From Hyphomicrobiales bacterium (lineage in GTDB: Bacteria; Pseudomonadota; Alphaproteobacteria; Rhizobiales; CAYWUX01), in assembly GCA_028279265.1 (NCBI GenBank), contig JANQOC010000172.1, forward strand, positions 1-24,611: DNA of 24,611 bases. Direction: 5' to 3'. Shown piece by piece: positions 8,160 through 15,106 of the stretch. The translations under genes and the position numbers were made by a program. Numbering within the stretch: position 1 is the stretch's first letter; each line of letters begins with the position of its first letter. The notes below the pieces were generated by a model. It saw only the letters and a program-made list of their open reading frames with translations. It did no database searches and was not told where the DNA came from.

Positions 8160-9419
8160 TTGAAACTCTCGGACCACGAATCTTCCATGCTGGCCGGAGA
8201 AGAAGGCCCGGCCAGACAGTTCGCCATGCAGCAGATTGTCCGTGTGGGTGAGTTTTACGATGCATCAGACTGTGTCGAAATATCCCAGGTCCATCTCATG
8301 GCCGATCCCGAGGCCACCGGTGAAGAAGGCATCGCCTTTCTGGAACAGCTGGCTGAGTTGCCGGACAAGCAGAGGCACGTCCGGGTACCGACGGTCACCG
8401 ACCCAAGGGGGGTTGATTTCAAGGCCTACAGTAAACTTCGACAGTCCAAAGACCAGGTCGATCTCGAGAAACGGTTGTCAGCGGCGTTTGAAAAACTCGA
8501 TATAATGCTGACCAATACCTGCATCAATTACCAGACAATCATGCCCCCGGTGCTCGGCGAACATGTGGCGTTCGGCGATACCGGGTCCTCGATCTATGCC
8601 AATTCCGTGCAAGGGGCACGAACCAATTTCGAAGGTGGTCCCTCGGCCCTGGCCGCGGCTCTGACCGGTCGAACCCCCCGTTATGGATTTCATCTCGACG
8701 ACCACCGGCGGGGAAAAGCCCTTTTTGAGTTTTCTTTTCAGGCCAGAGATCTGAGTGACTGGGGAGCCATGGGCGCTCTTGTGGGACAACAAATGTCGTC
8801 TTACTGGGATGTGCCGGTGATCCAGGGTATTGACAAAACCCCCGGTTCCGACGAACTCAAGCAATTCGGAGCCGCATTGGCAAGTTATGGATCGACGCCA
8901 CTATTTCACATGATCGGCGTGACACCGGAAGCGCCGGATCTGAAATCGGTTTTCGATACCCAGCCTCCGGATCCGACGGGTTTCAACAAATCGGATCTCA
9001 ACACATTTCTGAAGAGCTATTGGCCGGATGATGCCCAGCTCGATGTTGTTGTCTTCGCCGCCCCCCAGCTCTCCCTTATGGAGCTCAAGTCCCTGGCAGA
9101 CCTGCTGAGGGGCCGGGAGATTCACTCAGACGTTGCCTTGTTGGCCGCGACGTCTCCAGAAATAAAGAGCGCCGCCGACCGCATGGGTGTGACAAAGTCC
9201 ATCGAAGACAGTGGCGGATTGCTGCTGGAAGGCGTGTGCTTTTACCAGATGTATGCGCGGGAAATCGGCGAAGCAAACAAATGGCGCCGGTTGATGAGCA
9301 ATTCGGCCAAGCTCGTGAATATTCTCGGTGGCTATGGTTATGAACCCATGCTTACTTCCATGAAAAATTGTGTTGAAAGCGCAATCGCCGGAAAAATAGT
9401 CGGGGGGCCGGCTTCATGA
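8160..9419 (+). CDS. aconitase X, large (catalytic) subunit
   Basis: This 419-residue protein matches the aconitase X (DUF521) large domain. Family blocks are TNTCINYQ (118-125), LGEHVAFGDTGSSIYANSV (132-150), GARTNFEGGPSALAAALTGR (152-171) and GFHLDDHRRG (176-185). Three cysteines sit where the family binds its iron-sulphur cluster: C121, C360 (EGVC) and C404 (MKNC). Characterised members dehydrate cis-3-hydroxy-L-proline in bacteria or mevalonate 5-phosphate in archaea. Here the enzyme is split into two genes and placed in an operon with a TTT transporter, so another hydroxy acid is plausible. The start is TTG 8160 after GAGGG (9-base spacing); the first in-frame ATG is at 8187. The stop overlaps the small-subunit start by 4 bases (ATGA). 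Confidence 0.88.
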   Translation: MKLSDHESSMLAGEEGPARQFAMQQIVRVGEFYDASDCVEISQVHLMADPEATGEEGIAFLEQLAELPDKQRHVRVPTVTDPRGVDFKAYSKLRQSKDQVDLEKRLSAAFEKLDIMLTNTCINYQTIMPPVLGEHVAFGDTGSSIYANSVQGARTNFEGGPSALAAALTGRTPRYGFHLDDHRRGKALFEFSFQARDLSDWGAMGALVGQQMSSYWDVPVIQGIDKTPGSDELKQFGAALASYGSTPLFHMIGVTPEAPDLKSVFDTQPPDPTGFNKSDLNTFLKSYWPDDAQLDVVVFAAPQLSLMELKSLADLLRGREIHSDVALLAATSPEIKSAADRMGVTKSIEDSGGLLLEGVCFYQMYAREIGEANKWRRLMSNSAKLVNILGGYGYEPMLTSMKNCVESAIAGKIVGGPAS

Positions 9420-9826
9420 GTACGAGCAAAAAATTTGTCGGCCATAAGGGCGTTGGACAAAAAGTAACCGGCGTTGCCCTGGTCGCCAAAGATAATTTCA
9501 GCGCCCGTTATGACCTCGACCGGGGGACCGGCATATTCTCCCGCCCCGCTCACAAGCTGTTCGGACAGTCCTATGTCGGCAAGGTGCTGGTTCTCGATCT
9601 GTCAAAAGGCGGCGTCGCGACCGCCTGGATGTTGCGGGAAATGGTCTCGCGCGAGATGGCGCCGGCGGCGTTGCTGCTTAACTCCGCCAATCCGATCATG
9701 GCGCAAGGGGCGGCTTTCGCCGATTTGCCGCTGGTCGACCGATTCGAAACCGACATCACCCAGGCCATTGAAACCGGCTCCCTGGTCACAGTTGATCCCG
9801 CGAACGGGACCGTGACCGTTGAATAA
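9416..9826 (+). CDS. aconitase X, small (swivel) subunit
   Basis: This 136-residue protein is the DUF126 swivel-type partner of aconitase X. Landmarks are FSRPAHKLFGQSYVGKVLVL at about 41-60, LLLNSANPIMAQGAAFADLP (86-105) and a short beta-rich C-terminus ending in DPANGTVTVE. In studied members a G-x-G-S-x-S-G-S-like loop supplies an essential serine. Here the equivalent loop reads DLSKGGVATAW (61-71), without that serine run, so chemistry or substrate may differ. It overlaps the large-subunit gene by ATGA, which implies translational coupling and equal amounts of the two subunits. It is the last gene of the tct-acnX operon; I see no clear terminator after it. Confidence 0.86.
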   Translation: MSTSKKFVGHKGVGQKVTGVALVAKDNFSARYDLDRGTGIFSRPAHKLFGQSYVGKVLVLDLSKGGVATAWMLREMVSREMAPAALLLNSANPIMAQGAAFADLPLVDRFETDITQAIETGSLVTVDPANGTVTVE

Positions 9827-10046
9827 TTCGCTTTGACAGAAACAATAAGGGGAAGAGAATCACCCGGTCGTGCCGAGGCTTCGAAACGGTTCGAATCATA
9901 GCCCACGATGACAAATGTCTCACAATTTCTTGTTTTCCCCGGCATTGATCTGTCATCGTCGTATTCACAAATATTAATCATAAGCGCGCAAGCACAGATA
10001 CAATATGTAGAAGAGCGTGTTTTAAAGATCACAACATGTGTAGGAA

Positions 10047-10062
10047 TTAAATATTTGTTAAC
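10047..10062 (+). promoter_or_regulatory. CtrA-like binding site (TTAA-N7-TTAAC)
   Basis: TTAA at 10047-10050 and TTAAC at 10058-10062 are separated by exactly 7 bases, the consensus for the alphaproteobacterial cell-cycle regulator CtrA. It lies about 120 bases before the depolymerase start. AT-rich DNA yields such matches by chance, so this is a candidate only. Confidence 0.4.
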
Positions 10063-10088
10063 CGTTCGGCGCGGATTTTAGGTATAAG

Positions 10089-10181
10089 ATGATTCAAAAT
10101 ATAAATGGGGATGATCGTCTTGCATCCATGAATTCCGGCATCGAGAATCGGATCGATAATGCAAGTGGTTATGGGGTTTGA
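10089..10181 (+). CDS. possible 30-residue leader ORF before the PHA depolymerase
   Basis: ATG 10089 opens a 30-codon frame (MIQNINGDDRLASMNSGIEN...) whose TGA at 10179-10181 directly abuts the ATG of the next gene at 10182. AGG lies 6 bases before its start. The abutting stop and start would allow translational coupling, and the depolymerase itself has no clear ribosome-binding site. The peptide resembles nothing I know, and chance cannot be excluded. Confidence 0.3.
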   Translation: MIQNINGDDRLASMNSGIENRIDNASGYGV

Positions 10182-11474
10182 ATGCTATATCAATTGTTCG
10201 AATTCAGCCATGCGGCTGTAAAACCAGCACGGGCGGCAGCGGATGTCGGCAAGTTGTTCTGGCAGACGCCGCTTAATCCATTTGCGGAAACGCCGGTGGC
10301 ACGAAACATATTGGCAAAGCTTGATATGTTTGAACGCGCTACCCGTCGTTACGAGCGCCCCGAGTTTGGAATCGACACAACAAAAGTTGACGGCAGGACA
10401 GTTGCGATTGAAGAGCAGATTGTCTGGCAGGCGCCTTTCTGTAATTTGCTGCACTTTCAGAAAGAAGATCTTGATATAAACGTAGAGCAACCGAAGCTGC
10501 TGATCGTTGCCCCTCTATCCGGTCATTTCTCGACCCTGTTGCGCGGCACCGTCGAAGCGCTATTGCCCGAACACGATGTTTATATAACCGATTGGGTCGA
10601 TGCCCGGCAGGTTTCCGTTGTCCAAGGTGAGTTTAGCCTCGATACCTACATCGATTATCTGATTAAGATCTTCAAGGAATTTAACGGGGATTGCCATGTG
10701 ATGGCGGTTTGCCAGCCTTCGGTTCCCGTACTTGGCGCGGTGTCGCTGATGTCGGAAGCGGGGAGCGCCGATGTCCCGCGATCCATGACCTTGATGGGCG
10801 GGCCAATTGACACAAGGATCAATCCCACCGCCGTCAACAGGATTGCTCTGGAACGCGGACTGAACTGGTTCCGCAACAATGTGATCGTCAAGGTACCGTT
10901 TCCCAATCCTGGGTTCAGCCGAAAAGTCTATCCCGGCTTTCTCCAGCTCACCGGATTTATGGCCATGAACCTGGACCGTCATGTGCAGGCGCATCGGGAC
11001 ATGTACCGCCAGCTTATCAAGGGTGACGGATCACCGGCGCAAAAGCACAAGGAATTCTATGACGAATATATGTCGGTCATGGACCTGACGGCGGAGTTCT
11101 ACCTGCAAACCGTCAAACAGGTATTTATCGAACATCAGCTGCCGCGCGGGGTTATGAAACACCGCCGCCACACCATTGATCTCGGGGCCATCGAGAAAAC
11201 AGCCTTGTTGACCATCGAAGGCGAGAAAGACGATATCTCTGGTGTCGGCCAGACATTTGCAGCTCACGACCTATGCCGCAATCTTGATAAGGCAAACAAA
11301 AAGCATTACCTGCAACCCGAAGTCGGCCATTACGGTGTTTTCAATGGCCGCCGCTTTCGCGAAGAAATCGTCCCTCAGATTACATCGTTCATTCGGTCTC
11401 ATGACAGAACGTCGGCGCTGAAGAAGGCGACGAATGTAATTCAGTTGCGTGACAAGAGACGCCTAACCCGTTAA
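10182..11474 (+). CDS. phaZ: intracellular polyhydroxyalkanoate (PHB) depolymerase
   Basis: This 430-residue alpha/beta hydrolase matches the intracellular PHB depolymerases of the Cupriavidus PhaZ1 type, which hydrolyse stored polymer granules. The N-terminus MLYQLFEFSHAAVKPARAAA and LFWQTPLNPFAETP are typical. Residues 105-140 (LLIVAPLSGHFSTLLRGTVE, then DVYITDWVDAR) form the first strands. The nucleophile is a cysteine in a lipase-box-like motif, C177 in HVMAVCQPS, instead of serine. The triad is completed by an aspartate at 350 or 351 (GEKDDISG) and H383 (EVGHYGVFNGRRF). There is no signal peptide, as expected for a cytoplasmic granule enzyme. The start is ATG 10182; a 67-codon gene follows 35 bases after the stop. 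Confidence 0.95.
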   Translation: MLYQLFEFSHAAVKPARAAADVGKLFWQTPLNPFAETPVARNILAKLDMFERATRRYERPEFGIDTTKVDGRTVAIEEQIVWQAPFCNLLHFQKEDLDINVEQPKLLIVAPLSGHFSTLLRGTVEALLPEHDVYITDWVDARQVSVVQGEFSLDTYIDYLIKIFKEFNGDCHVMAVCQPSVPVLGAVSLMSEAGSADVPRSMTLMGGPIDTRINPTAVNRIALERGLNWFRNNVIVKVPFPNPGFSRKVYPGFLQLTGFMAMNLDRHVQAHRDMYRQLIKGDGSPAQKHKEFYDEYMSVMDLTAEFYLQTVKQVFIEHQLPRGVMKHRRHTIDLGAIEKTALLTIEGEKDDISGVGQTFAAHDLCRNLDKANKKHYLQPEVGHYGVFNGRRFREEIVPQITSFIRSHDRTSALKKATNVIQLRDKRRLTR

Positions 11475-11509
11475 CACCCAATTACCCTTATCTGGGATCA
11501 GAAACACCG

Positions 11510-11713
11510 ATGGCTGAAATTTTTATTTTTCCGAACGAGGAATTGGAGTCCGAACGTAAGCAAAACGCGCGGTTCCGATTGAAAGGGCATTCTGCGGAAA
11601 TTGTTGCCTTTCCGGGTGTCGATATTAATCATCTCTTCAAGCCGGAGCCGGTGAAAAGGAAGATCAGAGGACCGGGCTGGCGGGTGGACTCAAGAACCAA
11701 GCTTGAGAGATAG
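11510..11713 (+). CDS. small hypothetical protein downstream of phaZ
   Basis: This 67-residue basic protein starts MAEIFIFPNEELESERKQNA and ends in a K/R-rich tail (KRKIRGPGWRVDSRTKLER). It has no membrane segment or cysteine. I do not recognise it. It follows phaZ by 35 bases on the same strand and probably shares its transcript; a granule- or nucleic-acid-associated role would be guesswork. It is supported by position and by the lack of any competing frame. Confidence 0.5.
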   Translation: MAEIFIFPNEELESERKQNARFRLKGHSAEIVAFPGVDINHLFKPEPVKRKIRGPGWRVDSRTKLER

Positions 11714-11725
11714 TCGGTTTTTTTT
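11689..11725 (+). terminator. weak candidate terminator at the end of the phaZ operon
   Basis: CTCAAG (11689-11694) and CTTGAG (11702-11707) form a 6-bp stem with a 7-base loop overlapping the end of the small gene. A run of eight T follows at 11718-11725. The 10-base gap between stem and T-run is longer than usual, so confidence is low. Confidence 0.35.
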
Positions 11726-11844
11726 GCTGGCGGGCAGTTTTTCAGATCAACTGACACGGACAATTAACCAATACTTCAATTCAAGTGAAATTCAGCCGCA
11801 ACTCATACAGCGGAACCAGATTCGTTTGCCGGGTTGCCAGGGCC

Positions 11845-12111
11845 TTAGCGGCGCTCTGTCGGAATGTCTGGTGTTTCTGCCAGCGTTTGGCTGATGTCCG
11901 CCTGTAAGGTCTCAATTTCCTGCAGGACTTTGTCGACGTTCAGGGGCTCTCGTCCAATCGTTCTTCTTTGGCTGGTTGGCATTTTCAGCCGTAAAAGGGG
12001 CTTGCCGGAGAATGGCCATTTCTTGTTCTGATGCGCCCACCAGAAGAATTCAACGATTAAATACAGGGAAGAAATCGAGAATATGACTATAGCAATAACC
12101 AAAGTGGACAT
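11845..12111 (-). CDS. small single-pass membrane protein, hypothetical
   Basis: This 88-residue protein has one N-terminal membrane helix (about residues 3-26: LVIAIVIFSISSLYLIVEFF) followed by WWAHQNKKWPFSG. The soluble tail has basic and acidic patches, and its last part (VDKVLQEIETLQADISQTL) looks like an amphipathic helix. No family is recognised. GGGG lies 9 bases before ATG 12111. It is 110 bases downstream of the selenoprotein gene on the same strand, but nothing else links them. Confidence 0.5.
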   Translation of the reverse strand: MSTLVIAIVIFSISSLYLIVEFFWWAHQNKKWPFSGKPLLRLKMPTSQRRTIGREPLNVDKVLQEIETLQADISQTLAETPDIPTERR

Positions 12112-12221
12112 GACCGCACCCCAACTGCTTTACGCGCTACCAAACTCGAAGGTCGCGATTAGTTATAGCTTATCATATATATAAGCGTTTGCCGACCTCG
12201 TCGTTACAAAAGGGCGGTAAA

Positions 12222-12773
12222 CTATTGGTGTCCGGCCAAAATTTCCTCGATTTGCGCCACGGCCTGCTCCGTACGAGCATCGATTTCGTTTTCCGTCAGG
12301 GTACTTAAGGGATGATCGATGACCACCGGAACAAGGCTCTTCATGCCCAGAGCCGATTTCTGCACGTCGGCTTCATGGACAAATTCCTCGGTAATAATTA
12401 CCGCCGTCGGCCGAAGTTTCTGTTCAAAAGCAATGGCGTCCTGCATACAGCACGACGTACATGAGCCTCAGTCGCCTATGGCTGTGATAACGGCATCATT
12501 TTGGGCGGCGATCTTCTCGACAAGTTCCGGCAGAGCCATCTTGGAGAAGCTCTCTTTATTATAGAAATTGACCTCGGCAAGGGCATGGGAGGACTCGAGC
12601 CGGTCCACAATCTTGCGGAGCAGTTTTCCTGCATTCCATTTGGTATTGTCGAGAATAGCGACCCTTTGTTTGTCCAGGGAGGCGAGGCGGGGGGCAAGGT
12701 CCTGATCTCCCGAAGGTATATTGCCGCGCGGATCATAGACCGGTACGGATTGCGAGTTTGTTGTGCTGGTCAT
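12222..12773 (-). CDS. UGSC-family selenoprotein (in-frame TGA read as selenocysteine)
   Basis: Two adjacent minus-strand open frames (ATG 12773 to TGA 12468, and the codons after it to TAG 12222) are in the same frame and together make one 183-residue protein. The TGA at 12470-12468 is codon 102 and falls inside I-G-D-U-G-S-C-T-S-C-C, the signature of the UGSC family first found in marine metagenomic selenoproteome surveys. The N-terminal half has a conserved-looking core (RVAILDNTKWNAGKLLRKI, then LPELVEKIAAQNDAVITAIGD). The C-terminal half has AIAFEQKLRPTAVIITEEF and PVVIDHPL, an alternating strand-helix pattern. C105, C108 and C109 could pair with U102. The reaction is unknown; a thiol or selenol redox role is inferred. 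It follows a 376-residue gene by 46 bases on the same strand. The alternative, a nonsense mutation, is less likely because the motif is exact and a SECIS-like hairpin follows. Confidence 0.9.
12437..12457 (-). promoter_or_regulatory. candidate bacterial SECIS hairpin
   Basis: Ten bases after the in-frame TGA (minus strand) lies CGTC-G-TGC-TGTAT-GCA-G-GACG: a 4-bp lower stem, a G-G mismatch, a 3-bp upper stem and a 5-base apical loop containing a G. Bacterial SECIS elements lie within the coding sequence directly after the UGA, with a small apical loop holding a conserved G at roughly this distance; SelB binds them. Folding was done by eye only. Confidence 0.65.
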
Positions 12774-12819
12774 TGTTGGTTGCTCAGGTTGATGGGGTTA
12801 AGTCTTTCAGTTTCGATCA

Positions 12820-13950
12820 TCACAGATAGCACATGCCATCGACACAGGTGACTTCTCCGGATGCCGGCGGGCTTCCGTCGAGGGCGCGTAACACGGGTGA
12901 CGTCATGTGTCCCCATCCCGGCAGAAACAGGGAAAACCGACCCGCCTCGCCGCCGGCACAGAATAGATGGATGTGATCGATGCTGGGCACGATGGGAATT
13001 GGGTCCGGGTCACGCCTCGAATACCATTTCGGCAGGTTGCGATTGTAGACCTTGCCGTAACGATGATGAAACGCAATGTCTTCGAATTTGTTGCGCGCCT
13101 GATACCAGAGGTAGGACTTGACGTCATGGCGCGACCAGCTGTGTTTTGAAATCGTTGCCGCATGTTCCGGTCCGATGATAACGGTGCAATGTCCGGCGCT
13201 GACAGCGTTATTATGGGCGAACGTACTCATGCACGAAACAAGGCTGTCAAGAATGCCTTCGGGATCATCGGCGACGTGGTTGGTGACGCTGTGGGGGGCT
13301 TCTGCGGCGATTACCATGACGGTTGAGTCTTCGGCACGATAACCTTTTTCCACATGATAGGGCGCCCAGGGGCTGGCTTCCTCGTTCTCGGCAATACAAT
13401 AAGTATATTTGCCGGGATGGCCGAACGTGCTCTTGTCGAGGTCCCCCGGCCAAGCCCCGCCCACATTCAGGAGTACCAGTCGGATAGCCCGACCGATGGT
13501 GGCATTGGCGCGATTGCCGGATCCAAACAGATTATGACCGGCATTCATATCGATGGTGTTTCTGACGGGACCATTGACGATCAGCAGGGGGCAGGCAACA
13601 TGGGTTGTCGCCTGCACGCCATTGAGATTGAAGTGATTGTCCACGAGAGCCAGGAGGGCTGACCGGACAACCGGCGCATAAGAGGGCAAGCAACCGGCCA
13701 TAACCATGTTGATGGCCAGAACTTCCCTTGTCAGTTCCCCCCAACGCGGTGGTATACGACACTCGATAAAGTCGGCTTCGCCTCCCAGGGCTTCGATCAT
13801 GTCGGCAATTTTTTGCGGTGTGGGCGGGACAACCGGTAATCCGTCCGTCATGCCTTGCGCAAAGTAATACTCGATGAGGTCCGTGTCGGTATCCACAAAA
13901 CCCTTCGTACCCTCTCCGGCAATGCTCTCATTTAGCTGCGTTGTTGTCAT
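12820..13950 (-). CDS. conserved protein of unknown function, operon partner of UGSC selenoprotein
   Basis: This 376-residue protein shows many conserved-looking blocks: MTDGLPVVPPTPQKIADMI (34-52), RIPPRWGELTREVLAINMVM (65-84), FNLNGVQATTHVACPLLIVN (107-126), GSGNRANATIGRAIRLVLLN (143-162) and GHPGKYTYCIAENEEASPW (177-195). It appears to be a known family lacking an assigned reaction. I see no signal peptide. It has nine cysteines (64, 87, 120, 185, 240, 255, 331, 369, 374), the last two as CVDGMC four residues from the end of a short tail. The stop is a double TGA (12820-12825). The ATG at 13950 has only a weak Shine-Dalgarno sequence. It precedes the selenoprotein gene by 46 bases, so the two are probably co-expressed; they may form an enzyme in which the selenoprotein is the redox subunit, which is inference. 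Confidence 0.8.
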   Translation of the reverse strand: MTTTQLNESIAGEGTKGFVDTDTDLIEYYFAQGMTDGLPVVPPTPQKIADMIEALGGEADFIECRIPPRWGELTREVLAINMVMAGCLPSYAPVVRSALLALVDNHFNLNGVQATTHVACPLLIVNGPVRNTIDMNAGHNLFGSGNRANATIGRAIRLVLLNVGGAWPGDLDKSTFGHPGKYTYCIAENEEASPWAPYHVEKGYRAEDSTVMVIAAEAPHSVTNHVADDPEGILDSLVSCMSTFAHNNAVSAGHCTVIIGPEHAATISKHSWSRHDVKSYLWYQARNKFEDIAFHHRYGKVYNRNLPKWYSRRDPDPIPIVPSIDHIHLFCAGGEAGRFSLFLPGWGHMTSPVLRALDGSPPASGEVTCVDGMCYL

Positions 13951-14267
13951 GTGAGGTTCTCAACTGAATTTCCTAACCGAGGATCGTGGGGAGGCAAGAA
14001 CGAAGTTTTTCGGGGCAAACTGACGATCCTTTTTATGCGGGGTACAAGTTTCTGTGAATAGAAGTTAACAGGCGCATTTCGCGTCTATCGGAAGAAATTT
14101 GTAATCCACTGATATTTAACAGGAAAGATCAGGGGTTAACAAGCAGACTTAGATTTTGCCGCGGATTCGACTAAGTTTTGCCCTGAATTTTCATTAGATT
14201 CGGCTGGTAGATAAGTGTGGGAGCGCTTATTTAATGACTGTAAATCGGGACAAGCGGTGGGACCCCT
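13951..14267. promoter_or_regulatory. divergent intergenic region, selenoprotein operon / cysteine peptidase
   Basis: These 317 bases contain no gene I can support. AGGATCGT (13980-13987) and ACGATCCT (14023-14030) form an 8-bp inverted repeat with a 35-base loop that itself contains a short CGAA/TTCG hairpin; a short T-run follows. The stretch is AT-rich near 14100-14220 with GTTAAC at two places. Promoters for both divergent genes must lie here. Confidence 0.4.
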
Positions 14268-15098
14268 ATGGCAAAAAACACAAGACGGATGACCGGCAGG
14301 ACTGCGGAAAATTTAACGCGACTTGGGCTCTGCGGATTTATACTTTCCCTGGTGCTCGTGCTGCCCACTTTGGTCACGAAAGCCGGCGAAACAAAACCCG
14401 ATCCTGTCGCCACGAATTCTAAGGTTCAAAAAACGGCCTCGAATAAACAGGAAGCCCCGACAGATATTGACGCCTCGCCTTTGCCGGCCGGTAAGGGAGC
14501 GTTCGTTTCACTGGATGCCGGTGGTCAGTTGAACAATATTGAGAAAAAATCCGGTTTTGTTCAGGCCGGACTGTTCTCTAAAATTGCCCCGCCGGCCAAC
14601 TGTTCCCCTGAATCGATCATCTACTATGCGGAACGGGCCCCAGAGAGTTTTGACAACGCAAAAAATGGAACTCTTTACGGTGTCAAAACCCATATTTCCG
14701 CAACACGTGTCGGAGAGATAGAAGGCTACAACGCCTGTGCCCTCGTTGCCCATGCGATATTAAAACGCGCGGGTTGTTCGTGGGCACGTTATACAGCAAG
14801 CGCCAAAGCCCTTTATGATATGGCCTGGAAAAAAGGCTGGCGCCCGTCGCGCCTGCAGAAAGCCGGATGTATTGTCGCCTGGAATTCCCGTGCCGAAGGC
14901 TGGCGTCCACGGATTGGACGCGGAATTCACAAATCCGATGCAGGCGCCAAAAAGGTTCGATTTCGACATATCGGGATTACGACCGGAACCTGGATGGCCA
15001 TGGACAATACATCTTTGTCGGGCCGGCCGTCAGCGGGTGTTACCTTGCGACCGATCCGTTACGAAGCGCCGATGTTCCTTTGCCCGCCTAAATCCTAA
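14268..15098 (+). CDS. secreted or membrane-anchored putative cysteine peptidase (NlpC/CHAP-like fold)
   Basis: This 276-residue protein has an N-terminal hydrophobic segment at about 18-38 (LTRLGLCGFILSLVLVLPTL) with a basic n-region, so it is exported or anchored. Residues 40-110 are a low-complexity linker. The C-terminal domain (about 111-276) has the order of a papain-like peptidase or amidase: a cysteine at the start of a helix, C157 in EGYNACALVAHAILKRAGC, then AGCIVAWN (199-206), H234 in RFRHIGITTG, and D246/N247 in AMDN. This spacing resembles NlpC/P60 and CHAP cell-wall hydrolases, but similarity is too weak for a firm family. The ATG at 14268 has GTGGG 7 bases before it. It ends 8 bases from the convergent DCC-family gene. 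Confidence 0.65.
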   Translation: MAKNTRRMTGRTAENLTRLGLCGFILSLVLVLPTLVTKAGETKPDPVATNSKVQKTASNKQEAPTDIDASPLPAGKGAFVSLDAGGQLNNIEKKSGFVQAGLFSKIAPPANCSPESIIYYAERAPESFDNAKNGTLYGVKTHISATRVGEIEGYNACALVAHAILKRAGCSWARYTASAKALYDMAWKKGWRPSRLQKAGCIVAWNSRAEGWRPRIGRGIHKSDAGAKKVRFRHIGITTGTWMAMDNTSLSGRPSAGVTLRPIRYEAPMFLCPPKS

Positions 15099-15106
15099 GT
15101 CATTTC

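Larger units (their letters stand above)
9827..10181 (+). promoter_or_regulatory. intergenic region upstream of PHA depolymerase
   Basis: These 355 bases hold no long gene. Seen here are two TTCGAA hexamers separated by ACGG (9880-9895), a CtrA-like site (10047-10062) and a 30-codon open frame that abuts the depolymerase start (10089-10181). The 3' two thirds are AT-rich, as expected for a promoter. Confidence 0.5.

Noticed and set aside
7265..8227. A 320-codon minus-strand frame opposite tctA and the acnX start
   Set aside because: Its product is hydrophilic and low in recognisable motifs, and it mirrors the codon bias of the clearly real tctA; it is an antisense shadow.
12222..12446. A separate 74-residue gene starting at the ATG after the TGA
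   Set aside because: It is the C-terminal half of the selenoprotein; the codons between the TGA and this ATG encode the conserved GSCTSCC segment, which would be lost.
12820..12825. The double TGA at the end of the 376-residue gene as another selenocysteine site
   Set aside because: Two TGA in a row followed by about ten unrelated codons and another TGA; no conserved motif follows. It is a normal stop.
13980..14034. Inverted repeat AGGATCGT/ACGATCCT followed by T-run as a terminator
   Set aside because: The T-run would serve plus-strand transcripts, but no plus-strand gene ends upstream, and the loop is 35 bases long. Noted in the region entry only.
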